Shown here piece after piece: positions 1 to 7,258 of a stretch of DNA of 64,000 nucleotides (the stretch's first letter is position 1; each line of letters starts with the position of its first letter). The translations under genes were made by a program, and so were the position numbers. This stretch comes from Streptomyces abyssalis. GTDB lineage: Bacteria; Actinomycetota; Actinomycetes; Streptomycetales; Streptomycetaceae. The stretch spans positions 1,559,425 to 1,623,424 of the forward strand of contig NZ_LJGT01000041.1 of the NCBI RefSeq assembly GCF_001751365.1. The letters run 5' to 3'. A model generated the notes under the pieces. The model was not told the origin of the DNA and did not search any database. It saw nothing but the letters and a program-made list of their open reading frames with translations.

Positions 1-318
1 CGCGTCGACATCGAGCAGTGGGGCGACCATCCGACCTTCCGCGTACGCGGGAAGAACTTCGTCTTCTGCGACGGAGAGGCCCAGCATCTCTCGCTCAAGC
101 TGACACGGGAGGAGGCCGCGGCCGTCGTGGCGACGGACCCCGACGCCGAAGCGGCCGGTTACGGGCTGGGCCGACACGGGTGGATCGCCGTCACCCTCGC
201 TCCGGACGCCGACGCGGAGCGCTGGCAGCAGGTCACGGAGTGGGTCCGTACGTCGTACGCACTCGTCGCGCCGAAGAAGCTGGCACGCGTGGTCCTCGAG
301 GAGGACGGCACGCTCTGA
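1..318 (+). CDS. MmcQ/YjbR-family protein, 5' end cut by window
   Basis: The reading frame is open from base 1 to a TGA at 316-318 (105 codons visible). It has the MmcQ/YjbR signature: a short beta-rich start with FRVRGKNFVF, then KLTREEAAAV, a GYGLGRHGW segment, and the C-terminal helix WVRTSYALVAPKKLARVVLE. The family folds like CyaY and is often called DNA-binding, but its biochemical role is poorly defined. About 10-20 N-terminal residues are missing because the window begins inside the gene. No conclusion is possible about its promoter or operon. Confidence 0.85.
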   Translation, partial: RVDIEQWGDHPTFRVRGKNFVFCDGEAQHLSLKLTREEAAAVVATDPDAEAAGYGLGRHGWIAVTLAPDADAERWQQVTEWVRTSYALVAPKKLARVVLEEDGTL

Positions 319-411
319 CGTCCGGGGCCGGGGAATCAGGAAGGCGGCCGACCGCGTTCGGCCAGCAGCCGCTGCACCGCCTGCCCGCCTCGCGCACAGG
401 AGACGTCTCCC

Positions 412-1143
412 ATGTCAGCCACGTCAGTCATGTCAGAGCTGGAGACCGATGAGATCGATGCCGTCGTGTTCGACGTGCTCGGCACGCTCGTCGACGAGCC
501 CGCCGGTATCCGCGCCGGCATCCGCCGACTCGGCCCGTCGCTCGAAGAGGCCAGGACCGAAGAGCTCTTGTCCCTGTGGCATCAGCACATCGACCGCGAA
601 CAACGCCGCATCCTCGACGGCGTACGTTCCTACGTACCCGGCGACGTTCTGGACCGCGAAGCCGCCCAGCTTGTCGCGGACGCGGCCGGAGTCGGCGATG
701 CGGCCGCCGTGGCGACGCTGGCCCGCTCGGGCCGCCGGCTTCCGCCGTGGCCCGACACCGTGCCGGGGCTCGCCCGGCTTGCCGAACGGTTCCCGCTGAT
801 CGGGCTCTCCAACGCGAGCCGGACCGCGCTGCTGGAACTCAACGCCCACGCCGGATTGCGCTGGCACCAGGTCCTGTCCGCCGAGGACGTCCGGACGTAC
901 AAGCCGGACCCGGCGGTCTACCAGCTGGCCGTCACCGTCTCCGGACGACCGCCCGAGCGGCTGCTGATGGCCGCCGCCCATGCGTGGGACCTGCGCGCGG
1001 CGCAGGAACTCGGCCTGCGCACCGCCTACGTGGCCCGCCCCGTCGGTGACCCGCCCCTGCCCTCGGACCGGTTCGACGTGCATGCCGAGGACGTGGCCGA
1101 CCTGGCCCGGCAACTGGGCGATGCCCAGGGCCTGTCCGGCTGA
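412..1143 (+). CDS. HAD-superfamily hydrolase, 2-haloacid dehalogenase type
   Basis: 243 aa. Motif I is FDVLGTLVD near residue 20: the Asp nucleophile is followed by a non-acidic residue at +2, as in type II L-2-haloacid dehalogenases and unlike DxD phosphatases. Motif II is GLSNAS, the motif III lysine is in TYKPDPAVYQLA, and the last motif is AAAHAWDLRAAQELG, also typical of haloacid dehalogenases. The start at 412 has AGGAGA at 398-403, eight bases upstream; an in-frame ATG at 430 is possible. Substrate is unknown, and many such proteins act on small metabolites other than haloacids. It stands alone between the MmcQ gene and a GNAT gene. Confidence 0.85.
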   Translation: MSATSVMSELETDEIDAVVFDVLGTLVDEPAGIRAGIRRLGPSLEEARTEELLSLWHQHIDREQRRILDGVRSYVPGDVLDREAAQLVADAAGVGDAAAVATLARSGRRLPPWPDTVPGLARLAERFPLIGLSNASRTALLELNAHAGLRWHQVLSAEDVRTYKPDPAVYQLAVTVSGRPPERLLMAAAHAWDLRAAQELGLRTAYVARPVGDPPLPSDRFDVHAEDVADLARQLGDAQGLSG

Positions 1144-1175
1144 TCCCTCGGTCCGTCACGGCCGGCACCGCCTCT

Positions 1176-1208
1176 TATCCGATTGCCGCCGGCCGGCCAA
1201 GTCGGATA
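1176..1208. promoter_or_regulatory. short inverted repeat just before the GNAT gene
   Basis: TATCCGA at 1176-1182 and its exact complement TCGGATA at 1202-1208 flank a GC-rich 19-nt spacer containing GCCGGCCGGC. The right arm abuts the AGGAAG ribosome site (1208-1213) of the next gene, so a transcript hairpin could mask it, or the repeat could be an operator. Seven-base arms are short, so this is tentative. Confidence 0.3.
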
Positions 1209-1218
1209 GGAAGCCTGC

Positions 1219-1773
1219 ATGCTGAGGGGGAACAAGGTCGGGCTCAGGGCCCGGCACGAGGACGACATCCCGGTCCTGCAGGCCGAGTTGCACGACGACG
1301 TGGCCAACGCAGCGCGGGCCCAGGGCCGGCCGTGGCGGCCGATCACGCCGGGCTCGAAGGAATCGCAGTTCGTGGTGGACGACAAAAAGCAGGGGCACGT
1401 CCCGTTCTCCGTGGTGGAGCTGGACGGCGGCGCCCTGGTCGGCGCCGCGACGCTGTGGGGCATCGACGATCACAACCGGTCCGCGCACATCGGGCTGGGG
1501 CTGCTGCCGTCCTCCCGCGGCAGGGGCTACGGGACAGACGTGGTCGCGGTGCTGTGCCACTACGGTTTCGTCGTGCGCGGCCTGCAGCGGCTGCAGATCG
1601 AGACGCTGTCGGACAACGCGGCGATGCTGCGCTCCGCCGAGCGCAGCGGCTTCGTACGTGAGGGCGTGCTGCGCTCCTCGGCCTGGGTGCTGGGCGAGTT
1701 CATGGACGAGGTGCTGCTCGGCCTCCTCGTCCAGGACTGGAAGCCGGACTCGAAGCAGTACTCGAAGGGCTAG
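1219..1773 (+). CDS. GNAT-family N-acetyltransferase (RimJ/RimL-like)
   Basis: 184 aa. It has the RimL layout: N-terminal LRGNKVGLRARHEDDIPVLQ, a central beta strand AATLWGIDDHNRSAHIGLGLLP, the acetyl-CoA pyrophosphate loop SSRGRGYGTDVVAVLCHYGF (R-G-x-G), and the C-terminal LQIETLSDNAAMLRSAERSGF with the conserved N and E-x-x-GF. It probably acetylates an amine or protein N-terminus, but the acceptor cannot be predicted. ATG at 1219 is preceded by AGGAAG at 1208-1213. It is probably monocistronic. Confidence 0.85.
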   Translation: MLRGNKVGLRARHEDDIPVLQAELHDDVANAARAQGRPWRPITPGSKESQFVVDDKKQGHVPFSVVELDGGALVGAATLWGIDDHNRSAHIGLGLLPSSRGRGYGTDVVAVLCHYGFVVRGLQRLQIETLSDNAAMLRSAERSGFVREGVLRSSAWVLGEFMDEVLLGLLVQDWKPDSKQYSKG

Positions 1774-1934
1774 AGCTGCGGCCTGCCGGTCGGAGCCGGG
1801 CCGCGGAGCCGGGGACGGACGACGGCGGGTCAGGACGGCGCGTCGTCCCGTCCGGCGATCGCGGCACACCGATGATTCCCGGCCTTCGGCGCGGTCGTAC
1901 GGGGAGACCCGCACCGACTTCGCAGAGGGACGGC

Positions 1935-2498
1935 ATGCGCACACTCGCGATCACCCAGAACATCACCGTCGACGGCGCCGTCGAAATGATCACTGACTGG
2001 TTCGACCCTCAGGGCCAGGGCGCCCCGGACATGAGCGACGTCCTGGAGGAGAACCAGCGGCAGAGCAGCCGGGCCGACGCCGTGCTCCTGGGCCGGCAGA
2101 CCTTCGAGGACTTCCGCGGCTACTGGCCGCTGCAGACCGACGACACCACAGGCGTCACCGACTACCTCAACCGGGTGCAGAAGTACGTCGTCTCCTCCTC
2201 GCTCACAGATCCCCGGTGGGAGAACTCGACAGTGCTGGCGGGCGACCCGGTCGAAGAGGTGGCCTCGCTGAAGTCCGGTAGCGGCAAGGACATCGTGCTC
2301 ACCGGCAGCATCACCCTGGCGCACGCGGTGATCGGGGCGGGACTGGCGGACGAGTACCGCCTCTTCGTGTATCCCGTCGTTCAGGGCCGCGGCCGGCGCC
2401 TGTTCCCGGACGGGTACGAGATCCCGCGGCTGCGCCTGCTGGAGTCGAAGGCGTTCCGCAGCGGGATCACCCTGCAGCGCTACGCCCCTGTCCGCTGA
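1935..2498 (+). CDS. Dihydrofolate-reductase-fold protein (RibD C-terminal/YwjB type)
   Basis: 187 aa. The start is MRTLAITQNITVDGAVE, the usual beginning of this stand-alone RibD-C group, followed by ADAVLLGRQTFEDFRGYWP, KYVVSSSLTDPRW, KDIVLTGSITLAHAVI (the NADPH-loop G-S) and a C-terminal DEYRLFVYPVVQGRGRRLFPDG. These proteins have a DHFR fold and are presumed NAD(P)H-dependent reductases of unknown substrate. An upstream in-frame ATG exists at 1872, but the ATG at 1935 has AGAGGGA at 1924-1930 and matches the family start. Confidence 0.85.
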   Translation: MRTLAITQNITVDGAVEMITDWFDPQGQGAPDMSDVLEENQRQSSRADAVLLGRQTFEDFRGYWPLQTDDTTGVTDYLNRVQKYVVSSSLTDPRWENSTVLAGDPVEEVASLKSGSGKDIVLTGSITLAHAVIGAGLADEYRLFVYPVVQGRGRRLFPDGYEIPRLRLLESKAFRSGITLQRYAPVR

Positions 2499-2753
2499 GG
2501 CGGCGCCTTCTCATCGCTCCATCACCCCTGTTCCCGCGCCCACTTCGCACGGAGGAGCGGGGGAGCGGGTGTGCGTGAGCGCCCCGCGTCGCAATGGCTG
2601 CTTTTGCACGGTGCAGAACATGTCATCACTACCGACCGGTAGCCGGAACTTTCCCCTCCGTCCATGATGAGACGTGAACATGCCACCGGGCCCCACGCCG
2701 TTCCGGCGAGGGGCCATCCCAAGTCGGTTTCGCGACTCAGGAGTGAACCCCCC

Positions 2754-3479
2754 ATGCATGGACGTAACTGGAAGAAGCGGATCTCGGTGTCCGTCGCCGG
2801 AGCGGCCGTCGCGACGGTGACGGCCGTCGGTGTGGCTCCCGCCACGGCCGCGCCCCCGCAGGCCCCGGCGACGGCGCAGGCGCCCGCCACCGCGCCCGCC
2901 GACTCGCAGGCGGCGCCCGCGACTTCGGCCGTGACCTTCGCCGGGCCGCACGGCGCCGACGGCCACTCCGCGCTCGCGGAAGAGGTCGACTACGAACAGT
3001 GGAAGCGCGACGTGAGCGCGGTCACGGACGAGGCACGCCCGTACCTCGAAGAGCGCATCTCGCAGGGCGGCGGCGAGAAGATGGCGATCGTCCTCGACAT
3101 CGACAACACCTCGCTGGAGACGCACTTCCACCCCATCTGGGAGCTGCCGACGCCCGCGGTCGAGCAGACTCTGGACCTCGCCCGCTACGCCGACTCCCAA
3201 GGCGTGGCCGTCTACTTCGTCACCGCCCGCCCGGGCATCATCTACGGGCTCACCAAGGACAACCTGGAGAAGGAAGGCTTCCCGATCTCCGGTCTGTACG
3301 TGCGTGACCTGCCGGACATCTTCGACGAGGTCAGCAAGTACAAGACCGCCAAGCGGGCCGAGATCGAGTCCAAGGGCTACAAGATCATCGCCAACATCGG
3401 CAACACTCCGACGGACGTCGTGGGCGGGCACGCCGAGAAGACCTTCAAACTGCCGGACTACGACGGCGCGTTGAGCTGA
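2754..3479 (+). CDS. Secreted HAD-superfamily (class IIIB/acid phosphatase-like) phosphatase
   Basis: 241 aa. A basic start (MHGRNWKKR), a hydrophobic stretch to about residue 26 and an Ala-Pro cleavage region form a Sec signal peptide, followed by an Ala/Pro-rich linker. The catalytic domain shows motif I VLDIDNTSLE (D-x-D-x-T), motif II FVTARPG, and the motif III region SKYKTAKRAEIESKGY with ANIGNTPTDV. This matches the acid-phosphatase/HAD-IIIB group, acting outside the membrane on phosphomonoesters. AGGAG at 2739-2743 supports the ATG at 2754. Confidence 0.88.
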   Translation: MHGRNWKKRISVSVAGAAVATVTAVGVAPATAAPPQAPATAQAPATAPADSQAAPATSAVTFAGPHGADGHSALAEEVDYEQWKRDVSAVTDEARPYLEERISQGGGEKMAIVLDIDNTSLETHFHPIWELPTPAVEQTLDLARYADSQGVAVYFVTARPGIIYGLTKDNLEKEGFPISGLYVRDLPDIFDEVSKYKTAKRAEIESKGYKIIANIGNTPTDVVGGHAEKTFKLPDYDGALS

Positions 3480-3853
3480 CCCCGAACGTCTGCCTCTTCA
3501 GAGCCTGACCCCCGGAGTGGCCGAACGGCCAGGGCTGCGCGAGAGCCCTGGCCGTTCCCCGTTCGCAGGCACCGCTGCTGAGCGGCCCCGGCGCTGATCT
3601 GCGAACCGTCAACGGACCTGCGGGACTGCGGGGTCCGTCGGCGGCACCGTCCCGGTCGGCATGGGGGCCCGGCCGGAACCGTGTGCCTGCTCACGGAACA
3701 CGATTCGCGGAGGGTGATGCCGGGCGAGTGAGTAATCACCGCTCAACTTCCCTGTGTGGCGGTCCCGTCACGTGGGGCAGCCGTTCAGTTCGCCGCATCG
3801 TCGCCGTTGCGGTCCCCGGACCGCTGTCCGGCGAGATCACATAGGGTCGGCGG
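3480..3853. other. 374-nt intergenic region
   Basis: It holds the terminator hairpin at 3523-3557. The remainder (3558-3853) shows no reading frame with family similarity and no clear promoter. The short leader of the next gene must lie at its right end. Confidence 0.6.
3523..3557 (+). terminator. Hairpin terminator after the secreted phosphatase gene
   Basis: GAACGGCCAGGGCT (3523-3536) pairs perfectly with AGCCCTGGCCGTTC (3544-3557) around a 7-nt loop. The 14-bp GC-rich stem lacks a U-tract, as is common in Streptomyces. It sits 44 bases after the stop codon. Confidence 0.8.
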
Positions 3854-4474
3854 ATGGCGAAGTACTTCGACGTGCACCCCGACAATCCGCAACCGCGCAC
3901 CATCAGCACGGTGGCCGACAGTCTCCGCTCCGGCGCGCTCGTCGCGTATCCGACGGACTCCTGTTTCGCGCTGGGATGCCAGCTGGGCAGCCGCGACGGC
4001 ATGGACCGGATCCGGTCGATCCGCAACCTCGACGACCGTCACCACTTCACGCTCGTGTGCCAGAACTTCGCGCAGCTGGGCCAGTTCGTCCACGTCGACA
4101 ACGACGTGTTCCGCGCGATCAAGGCGGCGACGCCCGGCAGTTACACCTTCATCCTCCCGGCGACCAAGGAGGTGCCGCGCCGTCTGCTGCATCCGAAGAA
4201 GAAGACGGTCGGCGTCCGGATCCCCGATCACGCCGTGACCCAGGCGCTGCTCGCCGCACTCGGCGAGCCGATGCTCTCCAGCACCCTGCTCCTGCCCGAC
4301 GAGGACGAACCGATGACGCAGGGCTGGGAGATCAAGGAAAGGCTCGACCACACGGTGGACGCGGTGATCGACTCGGGGGACTGCGGTACTGAGCCGACCA
4401 CGGTCATCGACTTCTCGGGCGGCGGCGCCGAGATCGTACGCCGCGGCGCCGGCGACACCGCGCGCTTCGAATAG
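3854..4474 (+). CDS. YciO/Sua5/YrdC-domain protein (threonylcarbamoyl-AMP synthase-like)
   Basis: 206 aa, essentially one YrdC-like domain. Key segments are SLRSGALVAYPTDSCFALGC (the YPT-D motif), RIRSIRNLDDRHHFTLVC, GSYTFILPATKEVPRRLLHPKKKTVGVRIPDH, and EPMLSSTLLLPDEDEPM. The (K/R)KTVGVRIP block and overall length fit the YciO subgroup better than Sua5/TsaC, which act in tRNA t6A synthesis; YciO proteins are paralogues whose role is less clear. The start at 3854 has only a weak AGGG upstream. It is followed by a terminator, so it is likely monocistronic. Confidence 0.85.
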   Translation: MAKYFDVHPDNPQPRTISTVADSLRSGALVAYPTDSCFALGCQLGSRDGMDRIRSIRNLDDRHHFTLVCQNFAQLGQFVHVDNDVFRAIKAATPGSYTFILPATKEVPRRLLHPKKKTVGVRIPDHAVTQALLAALGEPMLSSTLLLPDEDEPMTQGWEIKERLDHTVDAVIDSGDCGTEPTTVIDFSGGGAEIVRRGAGDTARFE

Positions 4475-4567
4475 CCGCACCGGTGGCGGGACGCCGCCCG
4501 GGCCGGGCGGCACGTCAGTCACGGCGCGGCACGGTGCGATAGCACTGCACTGCACACCACCTCACCT

Positions 4568-4608
4568 CATCGCCCTTCCCCGCACAGGAGACGCGGGGGA
4601 GGGCGATG
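4568..4608 (+). terminator. Hairpin terminator after the YciO-like gene
   Basis: CATCGCCCTTCCCCGC (4568-4583) pairs with GCGGGGGAGGGCGATG (4593-4608), 15 of 16 positions, around a 9-nt loop. It lies about 95 bases after the stop and in front of the GntR operon promoter. Confidence 0.75.
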
Positions 4609-4693
4609 ACGTGTGCGGGGGTAGTGGCCGTACTCCCGACGCGCGCCTGACCTGCGTACATGCCTCCGCGAACGGGACGGATCCACCGGAGAC

Positions 4694-4748
4694 TTGACAG
4701 TCACCGCACCTTCATCCACCCTTTCACTACTCAATTAGTGAAAGGGTG
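4694..4748 (+). promoter_or_regulatory. Promoter element plus 32-nt palindromic operator of the GntR-ABC operon
   Basis: TTGACA at 4694-4699 is a consensus -35 hexamer. From 4717 to 4748 there is a perfect inverted repeat: CACCCTTTCACTA, a 6-nt spacer CTCAAT, then TAGTGAAAGGGTG. The repeat covers the expected -10 and transcription start and ends just before the TTG start codon of the regulator. YtrA-type GntR regulators usually autorepress through such sites, so the adjacent regulator is the likely ligand. The exact -10 is not obvious. Confidence 0.75.
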
Positions 4749-4755
4749 CTGGGGC

Positions 4756-5160
4756 TTGACCGCAGCAGGATCAATCCAGTTCCGAATCGACCGCAGCAGT
4801 GGTGTCGCCACGTACGTGCAGTTCGTGCAGCAGGTCAGGCAGGCCTTGCGCCTGGGCCTGCTGCAGCCCGGCGACAAACTCCCCACGGCACGCGAGGTCG
4901 TGGAGGCGACAGCCGTGAATCCCAACACCGTGCTGAAGGCGTACCGCGAGCTGGAGCGCGCGGGGCTGGTCGAAGCGCACCGGGGGCTCGGCACCTTCGT
5001 CCGGGACACGGTGAGTGCCGCTCAGGCCCTCGACTCCCCGTACCGGGCCGGCCTGGAGGACTGGGTTGCCCGCGCCCACGAAGGCGGCCTGGAGCGGGAG
5101 GACATGGAGGCCCTCTTCGACTCCGTGCTGAACAAACACTTCCCGCAGGAGACCCCATGA
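4756..5160 (+). CDS. GntR-family transcriptional regulator, YtrA subfamily
   Basis: 134 aa. A single winged-HTH domain, FRIDRSSGVATYVQFVQQV then GDKLPTAREVVEATAVNPNTVLKAYRELERAGLVEAHRGLGTFV, is followed by a short dimerisation tail of about 50 residues, as in YtrA regulators that have no large effector domain. The start is inferred as TTG 4756, with AAAGGG at 4741-4746 upstream. A GTG at 4738 inside the palindrome and an ATG at 4660 are less likely, because homologues begin just before FRIDRSSG. The stop overlaps the ATG of the ABC ATPase (ATGA), so regulator and transporter are translationally coupled. Confidence 0.88.
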   Translation: MTAAGSIQFRIDRSSGVATYVQFVQQVRQALRLGLLQPGDKLPTAREVVEATAVNPNTVLKAYRELERAGLVEAHRGLGTFVRDTVSAAQALDSPYRAGLEDWVARAHEGGLEREDMEALFDSVLNKHFPQETP

Positions 5161-6098
5161 ACTACGACGCGTCCGCCCTGGAGGCGACCGGCCTGGGCAT
5201 GACGTACACGCGCCACAGGAAGGCCGTGCTCGCCGACTGCTCCTTCCGGCTCCCACAGGGACGCATATGCGCCCTGGTCGGCCCGAACGGCGCCGGCAAG
5301 ACCACTCTGCTCAGACTCGCGGCCGGGCTTCTCCGGCCCACCGCCGGGGCCCTCACCGTGCTCGGGCGGACGCCCGCCGAGGCACGTGAACGCATCGCGT
5401 ACGTCGCCCAGTCCAAGCCGCTCCACCCGCATCTGTCCGTCGCCGGCACGCTCCGGTACGGCGCGGAACTCAACCGCCGGTCCGGCCGCTGGGACCAGCA
5501 GGCCGCCGAACGGATCGCGTACGGCGACGGCTCCATCGACCCCGGCGCCAAGATCCGGACGCTGTCCGGAGGGCAGCGCACCCGCGTGGCGCTCGCCCTC
5601 GCCTTCGGCAAGCGGGCCGAACTGCTGCTGATCGACGAGCCGATGGCGGATCTCGACCCGCTGGCCCGGCAGCAGCTCACGGGAGCGCTGATGTCGTCCG
5701 CAGTCGAGGACGGAACCACCATCGTGATGTCCTCCCACGTGATCCCCGAACTGGAGGGCACCTGCGACTTCCTGTTCCTGATCGCCGACGGCCGGCTCCG
5801 GCTCGGCGGCGGGTTCGAGGAGGTCATGGCGGCGCACACCCTGCTCACCGGCGCCGCCGCCCCCGGCCCCGGATGCGGGACCGTGATCGAGCAGCGGCCC
5901 GCGGGCCGTGGCTGCACGGCTCTCGTCCGTCCGGACGGTGACCGTCCCGGCGACTGGCTCGCCGAGCGGCCCACCACGGAGGAAGTCCTGCTGGCTCACA
6001 TCCGCAACACCCAGGCACCGCCGTTCCTCACCGAGTCCGCCCGCCCCGTCCCCCGTCAGCGCCAGCAGAGCGCCCGGCCGCAGGAGAACGCCGCATGA
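5157..6098 (+). CDS. ABC transporter ATP-binding protein
   Basis: 313 aa. Walker A is GPNGAGKTT, the Q-loop is in YVAQSKPLHPH, the signature LSGGQRTRVALA, Walker B LLLIDEPMADLDP, and the switch His is in MSSHVIPE. About 80 residues follow the ATPase core, with an Ala/Pro-rich end. The start at 5157 overlaps the regulator stop, and the gene end overlaps the permease ATG at 6095. The helical part before the signature is shorter than usual. With the YtrA regulator and a single permease it forms an export-type system of the kind often tied to antibiotic or cell-envelope stress. Confidence 0.88.
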   Translation: MNYDASALEATGLGMTYTRHRKAVLADCSFRLPQGRICALVGPNGAGKTTLLRLAAGLLRPTAGALTVLGRTPAEARERIAYVAQSKPLHPHLSVAGTLRYGAELNRRSGRWDQQAAERIAYGDGSIDPGAKIRTLSGGQRTRVALALAFGKRAELLLIDEPMADLDPLARQQLTGALMSSAVEDGTTIVMSSHVIPELEGTCDFLFLIADGRLRLGGGFEEVMAAHTLLTGAAAPGPGCGTVIEQRPAGRGCTALVRPDGDRPGDWLAERPTTEEVLLAHIRNTQAPPFLTESARPVPRQRQQSARPQENAA

Positions 6099-7039
6099 GC
6101 AGCACCCCCACCAAGGCCCGCACGCCCGCCCCAGCCCCGGCAGGCGCCGAGCGCCGCGGAACGCGGTTCGGCACGGTGCTCCAGGTGCACCGCACGGCGC
6201 TGTGGATCTGGATCGCCTTCGTGGTGATCTCGGCAGCGTTCCTTCTCTGGCTGCGCTACGGCCCGGACGCGAGCGCCGCCGCGCAGTTCCAGGCCGAGTG
6301 CGAGACCCTGACCCGCACCGGCCGCTGCAGCGCGTTCTCCGACGACGCCGCGGCCGTCCGCTGGTACGAGTACATCGGTACGGATCTGGTGTCGCTCCTG
6401 CGCAACCTCCCCCCGGTCGTCGCCGGATGGGCCGCTGCCGTACTGATCGGGCGCGAGCTGGAGAACGGCACCGCCGAGCTGGCCTGGACGCAGTCCATCA
6501 GCCCCGCCCGCTGGCTCGCGGAGAAGCTCGTCGTCCCCGCGGTGTTCATCACCGCCGGCACGGGCCTCCTCGTCCTCGGGCTGCGCGGTTTCATCGACTG
6601 GACCGCCGCGCACCGGCTGCTCGCCGCGGGCTACCAGACCAACGACGCCTTCTTCGCCCTGGGTCCCTCGCTCGTCGCACATGCCCTGCTCGGCCTGGCA
6701 GCCGGCGTCCTCGCCGCCCTCCTCACCCGCAGGATGCTGCCCGCGCTGGCTGCCGGAGCCCTCACCACCTGGGCCGTCGCCTGGCTCGTCAACCCGTGGC
6801 GCACCGAGATCTGGCCGGCGGTCGCGCGTACCGCGAAGGGCGAGGGCCCCTTCGGCTTCACGGCGTGGGCCTGTAAGTACGACCAGGCCGACCACAAGTA
6901 CTCGGTCGACGCCTGCATGGGCGCCCGGCCGGCCTCCAACTTCTGGCCCGCTCAGCTCACCGAGACGGGCTTCGTCCTCCTCCTCGCCGTCCTCGTCGTG
7001 GCAGGCGCCTTCTGGTGCCTTCGCCGGCGTACGGGCTGA
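6095..7039 (+). CDS. ABC transporter permease (ABC-2-like)
   Basis: 314 aa with about six membrane helices: LWIWIAFVVISAAFLLWL near residue 35, PPVVAGWAAAVLIG near 110, VVPAVFITAGTGLLVLGL near 150, VAHALLGLAAGVLAALL near 195, LPALAAGALTTWAVAWLV near 220, and FVLLLAVLVVAGAFWCL near the C-terminus. An extracytoplasmic loop of about 60 residues after helix 1 carries two Cys (CETLTRTGRC). The conserved ELENGTAELAWTQS segment after helix 2 is typical of permeases paired with YtrA regulators. Its ATG overlaps the ATPase stop. Substrate is unknown. Confidence 0.85.
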   Translation: MSSTPTKARTPAPAPAGAERRGTRFGTVLQVHRTALWIWIAFVVISAAFLLWLRYGPDASAAAQFQAECETLTRTGRCSAFSDDAAAVRWYEYIGTDLVSLLRNLPPVVAGWAAAVLIGRELENGTAELAWTQSISPARWLAEKLVVPAVFITAGTGLLVLGLRGFIDWTAAHRLLAAGYQTNDAFFALGPSLVAHALLGLAAGVLAALLTRRMLPALAAGALTTWAVAWLVNPWRTEIWPAVARTAKGEGPFGFTAWACKYDQADHKYSVDACMGARPASNFWPAQLTETGFVLLLAVLVVAGAFWCLRRRTG

Positions 7040-7258
7040 CGACGGGGGTGCGCGGTGGAGATCCGGTCCGGGGAGGTGTGGTCCCGTACGAGCAGTCCGG
7101 CTGCAACCAATCGAGCCCGTGCTGCGTGCTGTGAAATGAGACTCGACGAAAGGAACAAGCCACGGTGCAGTAGGGATCGCCCAGGGCCGAAGACCCAGCC
7201 GCCCAGTCCGGGGGCGGCCCGGCCCGCAGGGCACCCGGGCTCTGCGGAAGGGGGATCA

